Counted from the stretch's first letter, positions 18,014 to 27,025 are shown. The stretch: DNA of 64,000 nucleotides from Companilactobacillus zhachilii (GCF_003606365.2 NZ_CP031933.2:1488001-1552000); one strand, 5' to 3'. Made by a program: numbers and translations. Notes: generated by a model from the letters alone, not told the origin.

Positions 18014-19216
18014 TTATTGATTACTTAACAAATAATGCCTTAAATCATCAAAATTATTGGAAACGTTTCCTTCCACGACAGCACGCTCGATTTGAGACAT
18101 CGATTTACCGATAATTGGACCTGGTTTAACACCCAAAATATTACAAATATCTTTTCCTGTAAGCGCTAAATCATGACTACTTTTGATAGAAATTTCAGCT
18201 ACATCTTTTTCTAACTTTGAATAATCAAAATCGATTAAAAACATCTGACAAAGTTGAATTGTTCGAGGTAAATTATCAATTCCCATTTTATAAATATTCC
18301 AAAGATCATAATCTTGATTTTCGAATAAATGTAACATATTCAACGTATTCAAACTGGCCTCACGCGTCTTATTAGATACTTTCCAATCGCGCAATAATTT
18401 ATTAAATTCCTGGTGATTCAAATTCAAAACATAGCCGATGGCACTCCAAGCAGCATCTTCATCCATAAATTTTTGTTCTTTTGGATCAAGTAATTCTTCT
18501 AATTCCATCTTCTTACCTTTGAATTCAGGACAATATTCACTTAACCCTAAGGTCAAGAATTCAGAAAATCCATTTTGCCAAGAATCGCTGAGCATCAGTT
18601 TAACAAACTCTTCACGGATTCGTTCAACAGCAATTTTTTCGAGCAAAGGCGCATTGTCAGCAATCGCTTGGGCCGTAGCCTGTTCAATCTTGAAATTCAA
18701 TTGGGCTTGAAAACGAACAGCACGCATCATTCTCAAAGCATCTTCATGGAAACGTTCTTCCGCCTTGCCGACAGCCCGAATAATGTGTTGATCTAAATCT
18801 TTCAAGCCATCAAATTTATCAATGACCTTTCCATTTTGATCAACTGCCAAAGCATTAATTGTAAAATCGCGTCGCTTCAAATCATCCGATAAAGATCTAA
18901 CAAAAGTTACTTTATCAGGACGACGGTAATCTTGATATCCAGATTCCGTCCGGAAAGTTGTGATTTCATAGGAGTCATCCCCCATTAAGACAGTAACTGT
19001 CCCATGTTGAATACCTGTATCAACGGTCCGTTTAAAAATTTCTTTAATTTCTTCTGGATATGCACTAGTTGCAATATCAACATCATGAATTGGTAAACCT
19101 AAAATGTGATCGCGCACACTTCCCCCAACAAAATAAGCCTCATATCCGGCCTGTTCAATCTCTTTTAAAACTGGCAGTGCTTCAATAAAATCCGCAGGAA
19201 GCTGTTTGATTTGCAT
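18014..19216 (-). CDS. cca: CCA tRNA nucleotidyltransferase
   Basis: The enzyme adds or repairs the 3' CCA of tRNAs. The 400-residue protein is of class II: AYFVGGSVRDHILG with the metal-binding DVDIAT (residues about 27-49), then GTVTVL, RRDFTINALA and the RxxRF-type nucleotide-selecting segment ALRMMRAVRFQAQ. The helical tail domain ends YLLSNQ. Start ATG 19216 has AGGTAAAAAT upstream. Confidence 0.95.
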   Translation of the reverse strand: MQIKQLPADFIEALPVLKEIEQAGYEAYFVGGSVRDHILGLPIHDVDIATSAYPEEIKEIFKRTVDTGIQHGTVTVLMGDDSYEITTFRTESGYQDYRRPDKVTFVRSLSDDLKRRDFTINALAVDQNGKVIDKFDGLKDLDQHIIRAVGKAEERFHEDALRMMRAVRFQAQLNFKIEQATAQAIADNAPLLEKIAVERIREEFVKLMLSDSWQNGFSEFLTLGLSEYCPEFKGKKMELEELLDPKEQKFMDEDAAWSAIGYVLNLNHQEFNKLLRDWKVSNKTREASLNTLNMLHLFENQDYDLWNIYKMGIDNLPRTIQLCQMFLIDFDYSKLEKDVAEISIKSSHDLALTGKDICNILGVKPGPIIGKSMSQIERAVVEGNVSNNFDDLRHYLLSNQ

Positions 19217-19247
19217 ATTTTTACCTCACAATATAAAAAGTTCTGTA

Positions 19248-19342
19248 ACCCGTGGTGCTAGTTCATTCTTTTTTTGTTGAACAAATAGTGAATAATTTTA
19301 AATTCGTAGTCAAAAAATCAGCTAGCACTACACGTTTCTGTA
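19248..19342. repeat. Imperfect inverted repeat, possible repeat remnant
   Basis: GTGGTGCTAGTTCATT at the left and CTAGCACTACACG at the right form an inverted pair around an AT-rich centre. GCTAGTTCATT also follows copies B and E of the cloverleaf repeat, so this may be a decayed relative. Confidence 0.4.
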
Positions 19343-19562
19343 TTTATTATATACCAACTGACCAATTTCTTGAAAAATGCTCTAAGTGCTCACAATTATC
19401 CGATAAGACAATTTGCTCAAAACGTTTAAAACTAACATTTTTTTCATTATAGACTATATACGATTGATTAAAGATAGATATAATAGAGTTAATAAGGATG
19501 TGAAAGAATATCAGATAAGAAAGCGCTTAAAACTAAACCAGGGTTTCTGATGTTCGTTAGAT

Positions 19563-19706
19563 ATGGTAAATATTATACTTTTGATTTCTTTAATTGGTAT
19601 TTGGATCGGTGCTATCTGTGGTCTTGACTGGTTAACATTTTCAGCACTCCTTCTCAATTCGATTGTTTTCTTAATTAGCATGGTTGCTGGTAAAGATAAA
19701 AAATGA
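19563..19706 (+). CDS. Possible small membrane protein, 47 residues, perhaps broken at its start
   Basis: ATG 19563 opens a strongly hydrophobic frame (VNIILLISLIGIWIGAI, then ALLLNSIVFLISMVAG, ending GKDKK). It suits two transmembrane helices. A -10 TATAAT (19479-19484) and AAGGATG (19494-19500) lie well upstream, but the intervening frame with SDKKALKTKPGFLMF is shifted and lacks a start codon. It may be a 5'-frameshifted gene or a short ORF without a good ribosome site. A terminator follows about 100 bp later. Confidence 0.35.
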   Translation: MVNIILLISLIGIWIGAICGLDWLTFSALLLNSIVFLISMVAGKDKK

Positions 19707-19802
19707 TTTTCAGTTCATATTAAGCAGTCTATTTTGGGAAAACTGGTTAATACTGTTCCTTTATAGTGAGCAAATTATCGAGCATAAACATTTATATACA
19801 AA

Positions 19803-19849
19803 AAAGCGTCTATGGGAAGTTCCAAATCATTTTTCAGAGACGCTTTATT
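19803..19849 (+). terminator. Plus-strand terminator
   Basis: AAAGCGTCT pairs with AGACGCTTT, with an inner GGGAA/TTTTC-like extension, followed by ATTAATT. It supports a plus-strand transcript from the 19479 promoter. Confidence 0.5.
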
Positions 19850-19895
19850 AATTAAGTTTAAGACATCGTAATAACACTACACACAATCTAATATC

Positions 19896-19954
19896 AAAAA
19901 ACTAGCTATTCTTATCCGGATATAATATGTCCAGAAAAAATAGCTAGTTTTTTT
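19896..19954. terminator. Terminator of the ABC importer operon, made of a CTAGCT hairpin module
   Basis: AAAAAACTAGCTATT pairs with AATAGCTAGTTTTTT. The centre holds a nested TCCGGATATAATATGTCCAGA hairpin-like segment related to the modules at 27524 and 40624. It would terminate the minus-strand operon ending at 19989. Confidence 0.75.
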
Positions 19955-19988
19955 AACTTTAATTTATTGCCACAGTCTTATCTCGTAA

Positions 19989-20825
19989 TCAATCAAAAAT
20001 ATCTTCATTAATAAAGTCAGTTTCTTCAACATCAACGTGGTTAATGATATCTTGGCCTTCGTAGAGGCATCTGGTTTCAGTGCCAATTTCTCCATCACTG
20101 ATCGTAATAATGTCATAATACGTAGCATCATAGATCAAATGTCGATGAGCATCGTCACAGACAATATGATAGGCACTAGAATCAGTTGAATGTAGTAAAA
20201 TTCCATTCTTAACAAAAGATGTTTCAAAATGAATATGACCTGAAAAAACAGCTCTAACTGAAGTATCTTTGATGACCCGCATCAATTGCTCGCTTTCTTG
20301 CAAAATACTATAACGCATATGATGCATAGCTGGGCCGTCAATCGGATGGTGCAAGAAAATTAGTGAATCTTTGGGACTATTAGTTAAGTTATCTTGTAGC
20401 CAGTCTAATTGCTCCTGACCAATATAACCTTGTTCATAGTTGTAAAATTTGCTATCTAAAAAGTATAAATTGGCTTGTTCCGTCTCAATTGAATAATAAT
20501 ACTTACTCTGTGGAACTTGTTTTAAATACCCTTTAAAGAAGGCCCTCGTTCGATCATGATTACCCAGCACTACTTGAATCGGAATATTTAACATGTCACG
20601 ATAATGCTCAATAATCTTGGCTAACCGACTGTAATCATCCGTTGTTCCTTCATGAATAAGGTCACCCGTAATCACAATTAGATTAGGCTTCACTGGCATT
20701 TTAGCAACATCCAAGAAAATATTATCTAACTTTACATAAGGGTCAATTTTTTGATTATTAGCTAAAGGTGCACCATCTGGCGTCAAATGTGTATCGGTAA
20801 TTTGAATTATTTTGTAATTACTCAT
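19989..20825 (-). CDS. Metallophosphoesterase (calcineurin-like phosphodiesterase)
   Basis: The 278-residue cytoplasmic enzyme shows the full dimetal set: ITDTHL (D-x-H), VITGDLIHEG (GD), VLGNHDR (GNHD), LHHP and SGHIHF (GH-x-H). It is of the CpdA/GpdQ class, which cleaves cyclic nucleotides or glycerophosphodiesters. ATG 20825 overlaps the stop of the ATPase gene (ATGA), so it is translationally coupled to the importer. By context I infer that it hydrolyses imported glycerophosphodiesters, replacing the usual UgpQ. An in-frame start 12 bases upstream is less likely. Confidence 0.85.
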   Translation of the reverse strand: MSNYKIIQITDTHLTPDGAPLANNQKIDPYVKLDNIFLDVAKMPVKPNLIVITGDLIHEGTTDDYSRLAKIIEHYRDMLNIPIQVVLGNHDRTRAFFKGYLKQVPQSKYYYSIETEQANLYFLDSKFYNYEQGYIGQEQLDWLQDNLTNSPKDSLIFLHHPIDGPAMHHMRYSILQESEQLMRVIKDTSVRAVFSGHIHFETSFVKNGILLHSTDSSAYHIVCDDAHRHLIYDATYYDIITISDGEIGTETRCLYEGQDIINHVDVEETDFINEDIFD

Positions 20826-21907
20826 AGTTGCCCCCAATATAAATTATTTTCAGTCTCCAGATCAAACAAAATACTCGACTTTTGACTTAAAGTAACAAAA
20901 ATATTTTCCCCAATTGTGTAATCAAGTTCATTTACGATTGCTTTCAAGTGACCACCGTTAGGCATAACTAGTAGCAGTTGAACAAAACGACCATAGTCAA
21001 CAATATTTTCGACTACAACTGGTAGACTAAATTCATTTACTGGTGTCTTCGTACAATGCAAATGCTCTGGTCTCACTCCGAGACAATATTTCTTTGCTGA
21101 TAACGACGTTGACACTTCCATAACTGGCACTTGATCAAGTTTGATCTGATTATTTTGTAGTGTGACTTCAATCAAGTTTATTTGTGGGGTACCAATGAAT
21201 TTGGCAACAAACAAGTTAGTTGGTTCATTATAAATATTTTCCGGTATATCGACCATCTGAATAATCCCTTGATCCATAACCGCAATTCGATCTCCTAAAG
21301 CCATCGCTTCAAGCTGATCATGTGTGACATACACGATTGTTTGTTGATTAAGCAGATGCAATTTTTGTAGCTCATCACGAGCTTTCTCACGTAATTGGAC
21401 ATCAATATTGGACAATGGTTCGTCCAGCAAGAAGATTTTACTCTTTTTAACCATCCCTCGACCGACGGCAACACGTTGCTTTTGACCACCTGATAACTGT
21501 GAAGGTAAACGATCTTGATATTTTTCTAAATTTAGCGTCTGTAAAACACTTTCGATGCGTTTCTTTCGATCTTCAACAGGAACCTTATGGACTTTTAAGG
21601 CATATTCCAAATTTTGATAGACAGTCATATTCGGATAAAGCGCATAATCTTGAAAAACCATCGCAATCGTATGCCCATCGTCTTTAATTTTTCGAAGATT
21701 TTCACCATCAATTAAGACATCCCCTGCGGTTGGTTCTTCCAATCCCGCAATCATTCGCAGAGTCGTCGACTTACCACAACCAGATGGGCCTAACAAGACT
21801 AGGAACTCACCTGCTTTAACAGATAAATCTAAACCATCAATGATAGTGTTTTTCTTATATTGTTTAGAAATTTGTTTTAATTCAATTGTTGCATTGCTTT
21901 CGCTCAT
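20822..21907 (-). CDS. ugpC: ABC importer ATPase (UgpC/MalK/MsmK type)
   Basis: The 361-residue ATPase has Walker A GPSGCGKST, Q-loop QDYALYP, signature LSGGQKQRVAVGR, Walker B IFLLDEPLS, the H-loop VYVTHDQ, and a C-terminal MalK-like regulatory beta domain (about 235-361). It energises uptake through the two permeases upstream. MalK-type ATPases can serve several sugar importers, so the Ugp symbol rests on the linked phosphodiesterase and is tentative. Confidence 0.85.
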   Translation of the reverse strand: MSESNATIELKQISKQYKKNTIIDGLDLSVKAGEFLVLLGPSGCGKSTTLRMIAGLEEPTAGDVLIDGENLRKIKDDGHTIAMVFQDYALYPNMTVYQNLEYALKVHKVPVEDRKKRIESVLQTLNLEKYQDRLPSQLSGGQKQRVAVGRGMVKKSKIFLLDEPLSNIDVQLREKARDELQKLHLLNQQTIVYVTHDQLEAMALGDRIAVMDQGIIQMVDIPENIYNEPTNLFVAKFIGTPQINLIEVTLQNNQIKLDQVPVMEVSTSLSAKKYCLGVRPEHLHCTKTPVNEFSLPVVVENIVDYGRFVQLLLVMPNGGHLKAIVNELDYTIGENIFVTLSQKSSILFDLETENNLYWGQL

Positions 21908-21916
21908 ATGTTTCTC

Positions 21917-22735
21917 CTACTTTAAACCGCTATTACTAATACTATTCAGAATATATTTTTGGAAAATCAGATAAATGACCAATGGCAAAATCACCATAAT
22001 AGTCGACAAGGCCATTGCAAGTGGAAAGTTGGTCCCACCTTCACTGGAAATGTAATTTTGTAATGCTAAAGGCAAAGTGAAACTTGCTTTATCCTTCAAA
22101 ATCAAGGTTGGCCAGACATACTCATTCCAAGAATTAATAAAGAAGATTGCGCCAACACTGACGATACTTGGTTTCAAAATTGGTATAACAATATTGAAAA
22201 AGATCTTGCGATTGGGAATACTATCAATTTTGGCAGCATCAATTAAACTATTGGGAATCTTTTCCATTGTCTTTAGAAAAATCATAATCCCGGTAGCATC
22301 ACATAATTGTGGCAAAGCAACTCCAATAATATTGTTGAGCAAGTTCAATTTCGCAATAACTAAATAATTGGGAATCATCACTATTGTAAAAGGGACAAAG
22401 ATCGTTGAAACAAAAATCAAATAAATCAGCATTTTCCCCTTAAACTGATAACTTCTAAAAGCATAGGCCGTTAGCAAACCCGTAAATAATTTTCCAACTG
22501 TTACCATTGTTGCCATCAAAAAAGTATTCCAAGTTAAGCCAAGTAAATTAACTTGTTGGTTTAACATTTGGTAGTTTTCAAACGTTGGATGTACTGGTAT
22601 CAAATTCAGCATCGTCCCGTATGAGTCACGAAGTGTCTTAAATGAATTAGATATCATGAAAAGGATTGGCAAAATGGCTCCCAAAGCAACAACAATTAAC
22701 AATAAATGCCAAAGATTAAGCTTTCGTTTAAACAT
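21917..22735 (-). CDS. ugpE: ABC importer permease, second subunit (UgpE/MalG type)
   Basis: The 272-residue integral membrane protein has six predicted helices and the EAA loop DAAKIDSIPNRKIFFNIVIPILKP-like segment near residue 185, which contacts the ATPase. ATG 22735 follows AAGGGGGCG and overlaps the end of the first permease by 8 bp. The C-terminus resembles MalG/UgpE (NSGLK). Substrate is inferred from the operon only. Confidence 0.85.
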   Translation of the reverse strand: MFKRKLNLWHLLLIVVALGAILPILFMISNSFKTLRDSYGTMLNLIPVHPTFENYQMLNQQVNLLGLTWNTFLMATMVTVGKLFTGLLTAYAFRSYQFKGKMLIYLIFVSTIFVPFTIVMIPNYLVIAKLNLLNNIIGVALPQLCDATGIMIFLKTMEKIPNSLIDAAKIDSIPNRKIFFNIVIPILKPSIVSVGAIFFINSWNEYVWPTLILKDKASFTLPLALQNYISSEGGTNFPLAMALSTIMVILPLVIYLIFQKYILNSISNSGLK

Positions 22736-23612
22736 AATCTCGCCCCCTTCTTTCAACAAATCTAATTTCAATGAACAGTAACACTAAGAAAATAACAAAA
22801 GTTACGATTGCTAAGGCGGAAGATGTTCCGGTTTTATACAAGACAAAGGCATTCAAGTATGTTTGATAAATCATATTTGAGGAACCATAATATGGCCCAC
22901 CAGTAGTAATGACGTTAATTGGCGTAAAGACATACTGCAATCCTTGAACGATGGTTAGAATTAATACATAAATAGCAATTCCACGGTTCATTGGTAAAAT
23001 AACGTTCCAAATCAATCGCCATTTAGGAATTCCGTCAACTTTAGCAGCATCAATAATATTCTTTGGAATGGAACCCAGACCTGTCAGTAACAAAATAAAA
23101 TTGTAGCCAAAGACTTTCCAATTCGTAATGAAACAAATGACAGTGATAGCTAAAATACCCGAGTTGGACCAATTTGGCATTGATATCCCAATATTTTTCA
23201 AAAGATAAGCAATTGGTCCTGAAACGGGATTTAAAATCCACGTAAATACCATTGCACCTACGACTAATGAAAAGAGACTGGGGATGAAAAAGAGCACTTT
23301 ATACGCTCCCTGCATTCTTTTAATAAAGAACTTCACAACTAATGAAATAAAGTATGGCACCACAAAGTTCAACACAATCAAGAAGAAGATGTAGATCAAA
23401 GTATTAACAATCACCTTTTGATTCACTGGATCCGTGAATACTTCAAGATAATTTCTTAGGCCCACAAATTCCTTTGTTGGTGCAATCAAGTTCCAATCAA
23501 AAAAACTCAAGTAAAACGTATATAAAATGGGTATGACCAGAAAGACTACCAACAGAATGGCTGTTGGTAGTAGGTAAAGAAATGGTAAAAAACGATTATT
23601 TTTGTTGTGCAT
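22728..23612 (-). CDS. ugpA: ABC importer permease, first subunit (UgpA/MalF type)
   Basis: The 294-residue, six-helix permease starts at ATG 23612 (MHNKNNRFLP) with AGGAT upstream, overlapping the binding-protein gene by 17 bp. The EAA loop (DAAKVDGIPKWRLIWN, near residue 190) and the GGPYYGSSNMIYQTY segment near the C-terminus are typical of the carbohydrate-uptake CUT1 family. A longer frame to 23684 lies inside the upstream gene and is unlikely. Confidence 0.85.
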   Translation of the reverse strand: MHNKNNRFLPFLYLLPTAILLVVFLVIPILYTFYLSFFDWNLIAPTKEFVGLRNYLEVFTDPVNQKVIVNTLIYIFFLIVLNFVVPYFISLVVKFFIKRMQGAYKVLFFIPSLFSLVVGAMVFTWILNPVSGPIAYLLKNIGISMPNWSNSGILAITVICFITNWKVFGYNFILLLTGLGSIPKNIIDAAKVDGIPKWRLIWNVILPMNRGIAIYVLILTIVQGLQYVFTPINVITTGGPYYGSSNMIYQTYLNAFVLYKTGTSSALAIVTFVIFLVLLFIEIRFVERRGRDYV

Positions 23613-24872
23613 TGATTTTATCCTGAGCTGTATCCAATGTAGATTTGACATCACTACCGGATAAAATTTTATCTCTTGCATCAATCATAGCTTGTTCAGC
23701 TTGCAAGCCCTTCTTAGGGAAAGATGTCCATGGAACAGCGTTATCCAAAGTCTTGACTGCTGGTTCAAGCATTGGATTTTCTTTAACGTAATCTTTGAAA
23801 CTTGATGATTCTAGAGCGACTTTAGTTGGAGGTAAATAACCTGTACCTTTACTCCAAGTTACGGCAGCTTCAGCTTTATACATCCACTTTTCAAATTCCC
23901 AAGCGGCCTTTTGTTGTTCTGAATCTTGTGCGGTGATTGCTAACATTGATCCACCAACTGGGACAACTGTCTTGTGACCCTTGAAATGAGGTGCTTCAAT
24001 AGCTGCTGCATTAAAGCTAGCACTCTTCTTAATATGTGATGCTTGGGCAATAGTTGTAAATGCCATAGCTACATCACCTTTAACAAATGAATCCATTCCT
24101 TGTGCCCAAGGTGTGTGTAATGCCAATTTATCGGTAACCATCTCTTGATAATATTTATAGGCTGCAACTCCATTGGCACTAGCAAAGGCGGCTTTTCCAT
24201 CCTTTTGAATGTCAGCACCATTACTTAACATAATTGCTTGTTGAGCCCAAGTATCAGCTGGCTCTTGGATATATAGTCCGTATTTACCAGATTGATCATG
24301 AATCTTCTTAGAAGCTTCTTTAATACCTTCCCAAGTTGCTAGGGAATCTTCTTTGATATCATATTTACTTAGAATATCTTTATTAATAAATAACACTGGT
24401 GTACTTAATGAGTAAGGCAAACCAACTAACTTACCCTTACTGTCTTTAGCAAATGACAAAGTTCTCTTTGTAAAGTTAGCATCGATAAACTTATTATTAC
24501 CATCAAATTTCTTGGCAGCATCTGTTGGTGTCATATACTTAAAGTTACTTGCAAAGTAGTTATCATATGCCCAACCAACTTGTGTAATATCAGGAACTTT
24601 CCCTGAAGCTTGAGCTGATTGTAAATTTTGCATCAATCCTTTATACATATCAGGATTATATTTAGCAGTTACCTTAATATTCTTGTGTGTTTCGTTAAAC
24701 TTTTTAACTAGCTCGTCAACTGTGGCTCCCCTTGAGTCTGGGCATTAACATGCCAGTACGTGATGTGTTTAACTGACGTTGCTGATGTTTTCTTACCACA
24801 AGCTGTAAATACTACAGCCATAGCTAGAACCCCTAATGTCAGTAAAATACGTTTTAGCATACTTTTTTTCAC
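23596..24872 (-). pseudogene. ugpB: Extracellular solute-binding lipoprotein (UgpB-like), interrupted by a one-base frameshift
   Basis: From GTG 24872 (GGAGGAATAATC upstream) the frame encodes a lipoprotein signal with lipobox VVFTAC and then ...HITYWHVNAQTQG, where it shifts. The remainder (ATVDELVKKFNETHKN, then the long open frame to 23596) is in another frame. Adding one G to the run of four at 24728-24731 rejoins both halves into a complete binding protein of about 425 residues. The rest, including the C-terminal part ending AQDKINAQQK, is intact and the downstream operon looks functional. It may be an assembly error, a recent mutation or a slippage site. Confidence 0.88.
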
Positions 24873-25184
24873 GATTATTCCTCCTATTCATAGGGATAAT
24901 CATAAAGAGTGGCTGTATAAAAATGGTGTATTTAACGTTTAATTTTTGAAAATTTTTCGTATAATTTCTTTACAAATAATTCCAAATTTAAGAACAAGGC
25001 AAAGCACAGTCAGTTTTCAAGCATTATTTTGGTACCTTCTCAGCTTTTTTATAGAACCTTAGGAGCTCTTTAAACACTACTTTTTTCCGCCTAACCCAAA
25101 CGAGACTAGCAATCCAAAATCGGATTACTAGTCTCGTTTGTCATACTCTATACTTTTTAAATTGCCTTCCAAATACTTAATGCT
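24873..25184. other. Intergenic region, 312 bp, upstream of the ABC importer operon
   Basis: It contains the presumed promoter and leader of the importer operon (no clear -35/-10 pair chosen) and the NhaC terminator at 25098-25139. I see no ORF and no convincing cre site. Confidence 0.5.
25098..25139 (-). terminator. NhaC terminator, AGTAATCC hairpin family
   Basis: AAACGAGACTAG pairs with CTAGTCTCGTTT around an inner AATCC/GGATT helix. The apical sequence (AGTAATCCGATTTTGGATTG on the minus strand) is the same as in the alcohol dehydrogenase terminator at 39747-39794. Confidence 0.7.
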
Positions 25185-26606
25185 TTAATTCAATTGTTCT
25201 GAAACTTCTCGAACCATCGTTGTTTTAGGAGATTTAGCTTTTCCGTAATTTTTCCCAAAAACAAAGGCAAAAATCACTGTCAATAAAGGATTCATCCAAA
25301 CATAAAATGCACATGAGATGAAGACCACTGGACTGACACCCAAAACGCCGGAGATGAAAATTCCAGTCACACCCCAAGGTACTAACGCATTAATATCTGC
25401 CCCGCCACTGGCAAGGACTCGTGACAAATACTCTGGTTGAAGTTTTTGTTTCTCAAAATTCTTCTTAAAGGTTGCTCCAGGAAGAATGATAGAAATGTAC
25501 TGTTCACCGACTAAGAAGTTGACACCAATGGCACTGATCATAGAAGTTAAAATTAACTTTCCAGGTGTATTAACTTGACTATTCAACTTGCCAATCAAAT
25601 TATCCACCACGCCTAGTTTCAACAAAACTCCTCCTAGGGTTAAAGCAACTAAAATCAAAGAGATACTACCTAACATACTAGTAATACCGCCGCCACTAAC
25701 AATCGCATTGATTTTCTTATCAGCAGAGTGTAATTGAAATCCATTCATGATTTGATCACTAACTGCCTTAACTGTGGGATGATCTATAAAAATATGCATA
25801 ATAATAGCTGTAATTGAACCTGCTAGTAACGTTGGAATTGCAGGCACTTGGACAATTGCACAAAAAATTAAAACGGCAATTGGAATTAACATTAGTGGTG
25901 AGATAAAGAAATTAGCATTCAAAGCACTAATGATGTGATGAACTGAACTCATATCTGGATTGGCCGTCGAATGTCCGACAACTAAGAAAATAATTGCTGT
26001 TACGATTGCTGATGGTACTGCTGTATGAGCTATCGTTCTGATATGATCAAAAACATTATCGACGCCCGCAATTCCAGTTGATAAATTAGTTGTTCCTGAA
26101 AGTGGTGACATATTGTTGCCAAATAATGCACCAGACACAATCGAACCCGCCGTCAAAGCAACGTTGATGCCCATAACATGACCAATACCCATAAAGACGA
26201 TACCCAAGGTACTAATCGTTGTAAAAGAACTACCTACGATTACACCAACTAAACAACAACTAATAAAAACGGTAAACAGAAAGAAACGAACGTTCAATAA
26301 TTCCAAACCATAGACCATAATCGTCGGGATAACACCTGACATCGACCAGGCAGAAACTAATACACCAATCATAATAAAAATAATCATTGGGATGATACCT
26401 GGTTTAATTCCCTCAGCGATACCATCTTGCAACTCTTTCCAAGAGAAACCTCTAAAGCGGCCATAAAATAATAATAATGTAAAAGTTAATAAAATCGGGA
26501 TTTGTGGAGTCATCTTCCAAGCAATCATCATCGTACCTAGCATGCCAAACATGACTAACATAATAATTAAACTTTCCCAAAAAGTTAAACGATTTTTCTT
26601 TTTCAT
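25185..26606 (-). CDS. nhaC: Na+/H+ antiporter, NhaC family
   Basis: The 473-residue protein has about 11-12 transmembrane helices. NhaC-type signatures are GSSFTTISTLGIVFMGIG, GALFGNNMSPLSGTTNLS and the C-terminal GGADINALVPWGVTG. ATG 26606 follows AGGGTG; a GTG 9 bases upstream overlaps that ribosome site. It lies behind a Tyr-type T-box, as do several NhaC-like transporters in Bacilli, so its physiological substrate may be tyrosine-related (for example tyrosine/tyramine or malate/lactate-type exchange) rather than simple Na+/H+. That is inference. Confidence 0.85.
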   Translation of the reverse strand: MKKKNRLTFWESLIIMLVMFGMLGTMMIAWKMTPQIPILLTFTLLLFYGRFRGFSWKELQDGIAEGIKPGIIPMIIFIMIGVLVSAWSMSGVIPTIMVYGLELLNVRFFLFTVFISCCLVGVIVGSSFTTISTLGIVFMGIGHVMGINVALTAGSIVSGALFGNNMSPLSGTTNLSTGIAGVDNVFDHIRTIAHTAVPSAIVTAIIFLVVGHSTANPDMSSVHHIISALNANFFISPLMLIPIAVLIFCAIVQVPAIPTLLAGSITAIIMHIFIDHPTVKAVSDQIMNGFQLHSADKKINAIVSGGGITSMLGSISLILVALTLGGVLLKLGVVDNLIGKLNSQVNTPGKLILTSMISAIGVNFLVGEQYISIILPGATFKKNFEKQKLQPEYLSRVLASGGADINALVPWGVTGIFISGVLGVSPVVFISCAFYVWMNPLLTVIFAFVFGKNYGKAKSPKTTMVREVSEQLN

Positions 26607-26671
26607 ATTTCTCACCCTAATTATTCTTTAATGGGGAGTTAAATGTCCCCGATTTTTGTTTATTTTGTTCA

Positions 26672-26785
26672 TTATTTGCTCCAATAGGGTCTATAAAGAT
26701 AGCTTTGTTTAGCGTCATTGATTTCATTCACATTAAGGATTTGACTAAAAGTAGCTTGCATTCGAAGTTTGTCGATAAATTTCAT
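26672..26785 (-). CDS. Small T-box-regulated ORF, 37 residues
   Basis: ATG 26785 follows a very strong ribosome site (AAAGGAGGAATTAA), directly after the T-box terminator. It encodes a 37-residue, mostly hydrophilic peptide starting MKFIDKLRMQ and ending SYLYRPYWSK, with three Tyr and one Trp in the last nine residues. It ends 66 bp before nhaC. No family is recognised. The quality of the ribosome site and its position make translation likely. It may be a small partner protein or a coupling leader peptide. Confidence 0.65.
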   Translation of the reverse strand: MKFIDKLRMQATFSQILNVNEINDAKQSYLYRPYWSK

Positions 26786-26821
26786 TTTAATTCCTCCTTT
26801 AATTCGTGCCCAAGAGTATAA

Positions 26822-27025
26822 AAAAAGCGCCCCTGCAACAATATGCAGGGACGCTAATTTGCGCGGTACCACCCAAAATTCAAATGGATAGACTAGTCCA
26901 TTTGCTCTTTACTCCCGAAACGTGGGACACGTGATCTTGATTTTGTATTTCATAAAAATACCCTGCATGGCTCGCACCAACCGCCAATTCTCTGAACACC
27001 CAGATATTTTATTACTTGCGTTAAA
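26822..27025 (-). promoter_or_regulatory. T-box riboswitch, probably tyrosine-specific
   Basis: On the minus strand are a stem I region with the AGAGA motif, GGTGCGAGCC, a specifier-loop segment GAAATACAAA (candidate UAC, Tyr), the T-box core TGGGTGGTACCGCG, and a terminator (AGCGTCCCTGCA with TGCAGGGGCGCT then TTTTTT). Uncharged tRNA would stabilise the antiterminator and turn on the 37-codon ORF and nhaC. Confidence 0.92.

Larger units (their letters stand above)
19217..19988. other. Intergenic region, 772 bp, between cca and the phosphodiesterase
   Basis: Contents are an imperfect inverted repeat at about 19248-19342 (GTGGTGCTAG with CTAGCACTACAC) that resembles tail sequence of the cloverleaf repeats, a -10 TATAAT at 19479-19484, a possible small membrane ORF (19563-19706), a plus-strand terminator at 19803-19849 and a CTAGCT hairpin at 19896-19954. 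Nothing else is visible. Confidence 0.6.

Noticed and set aside
19252..19452. 66-residue plus-strand frame after cca
   Set aside because: It covers an inverted repeat, has no ribosome site and its composition is not protein-like.
24910..24950. AACGTT-containing site upstream of ugpB as a cre site
   Set aside because: It matches too few of the 14 consensus positions on the left half.
26672..26872. Longer version of the small ORF starting inside the T-box
   Set aside because: Its start lies in the antiterminator/terminator region, while the ATG at 26785 has an almost perfect ribosome site.
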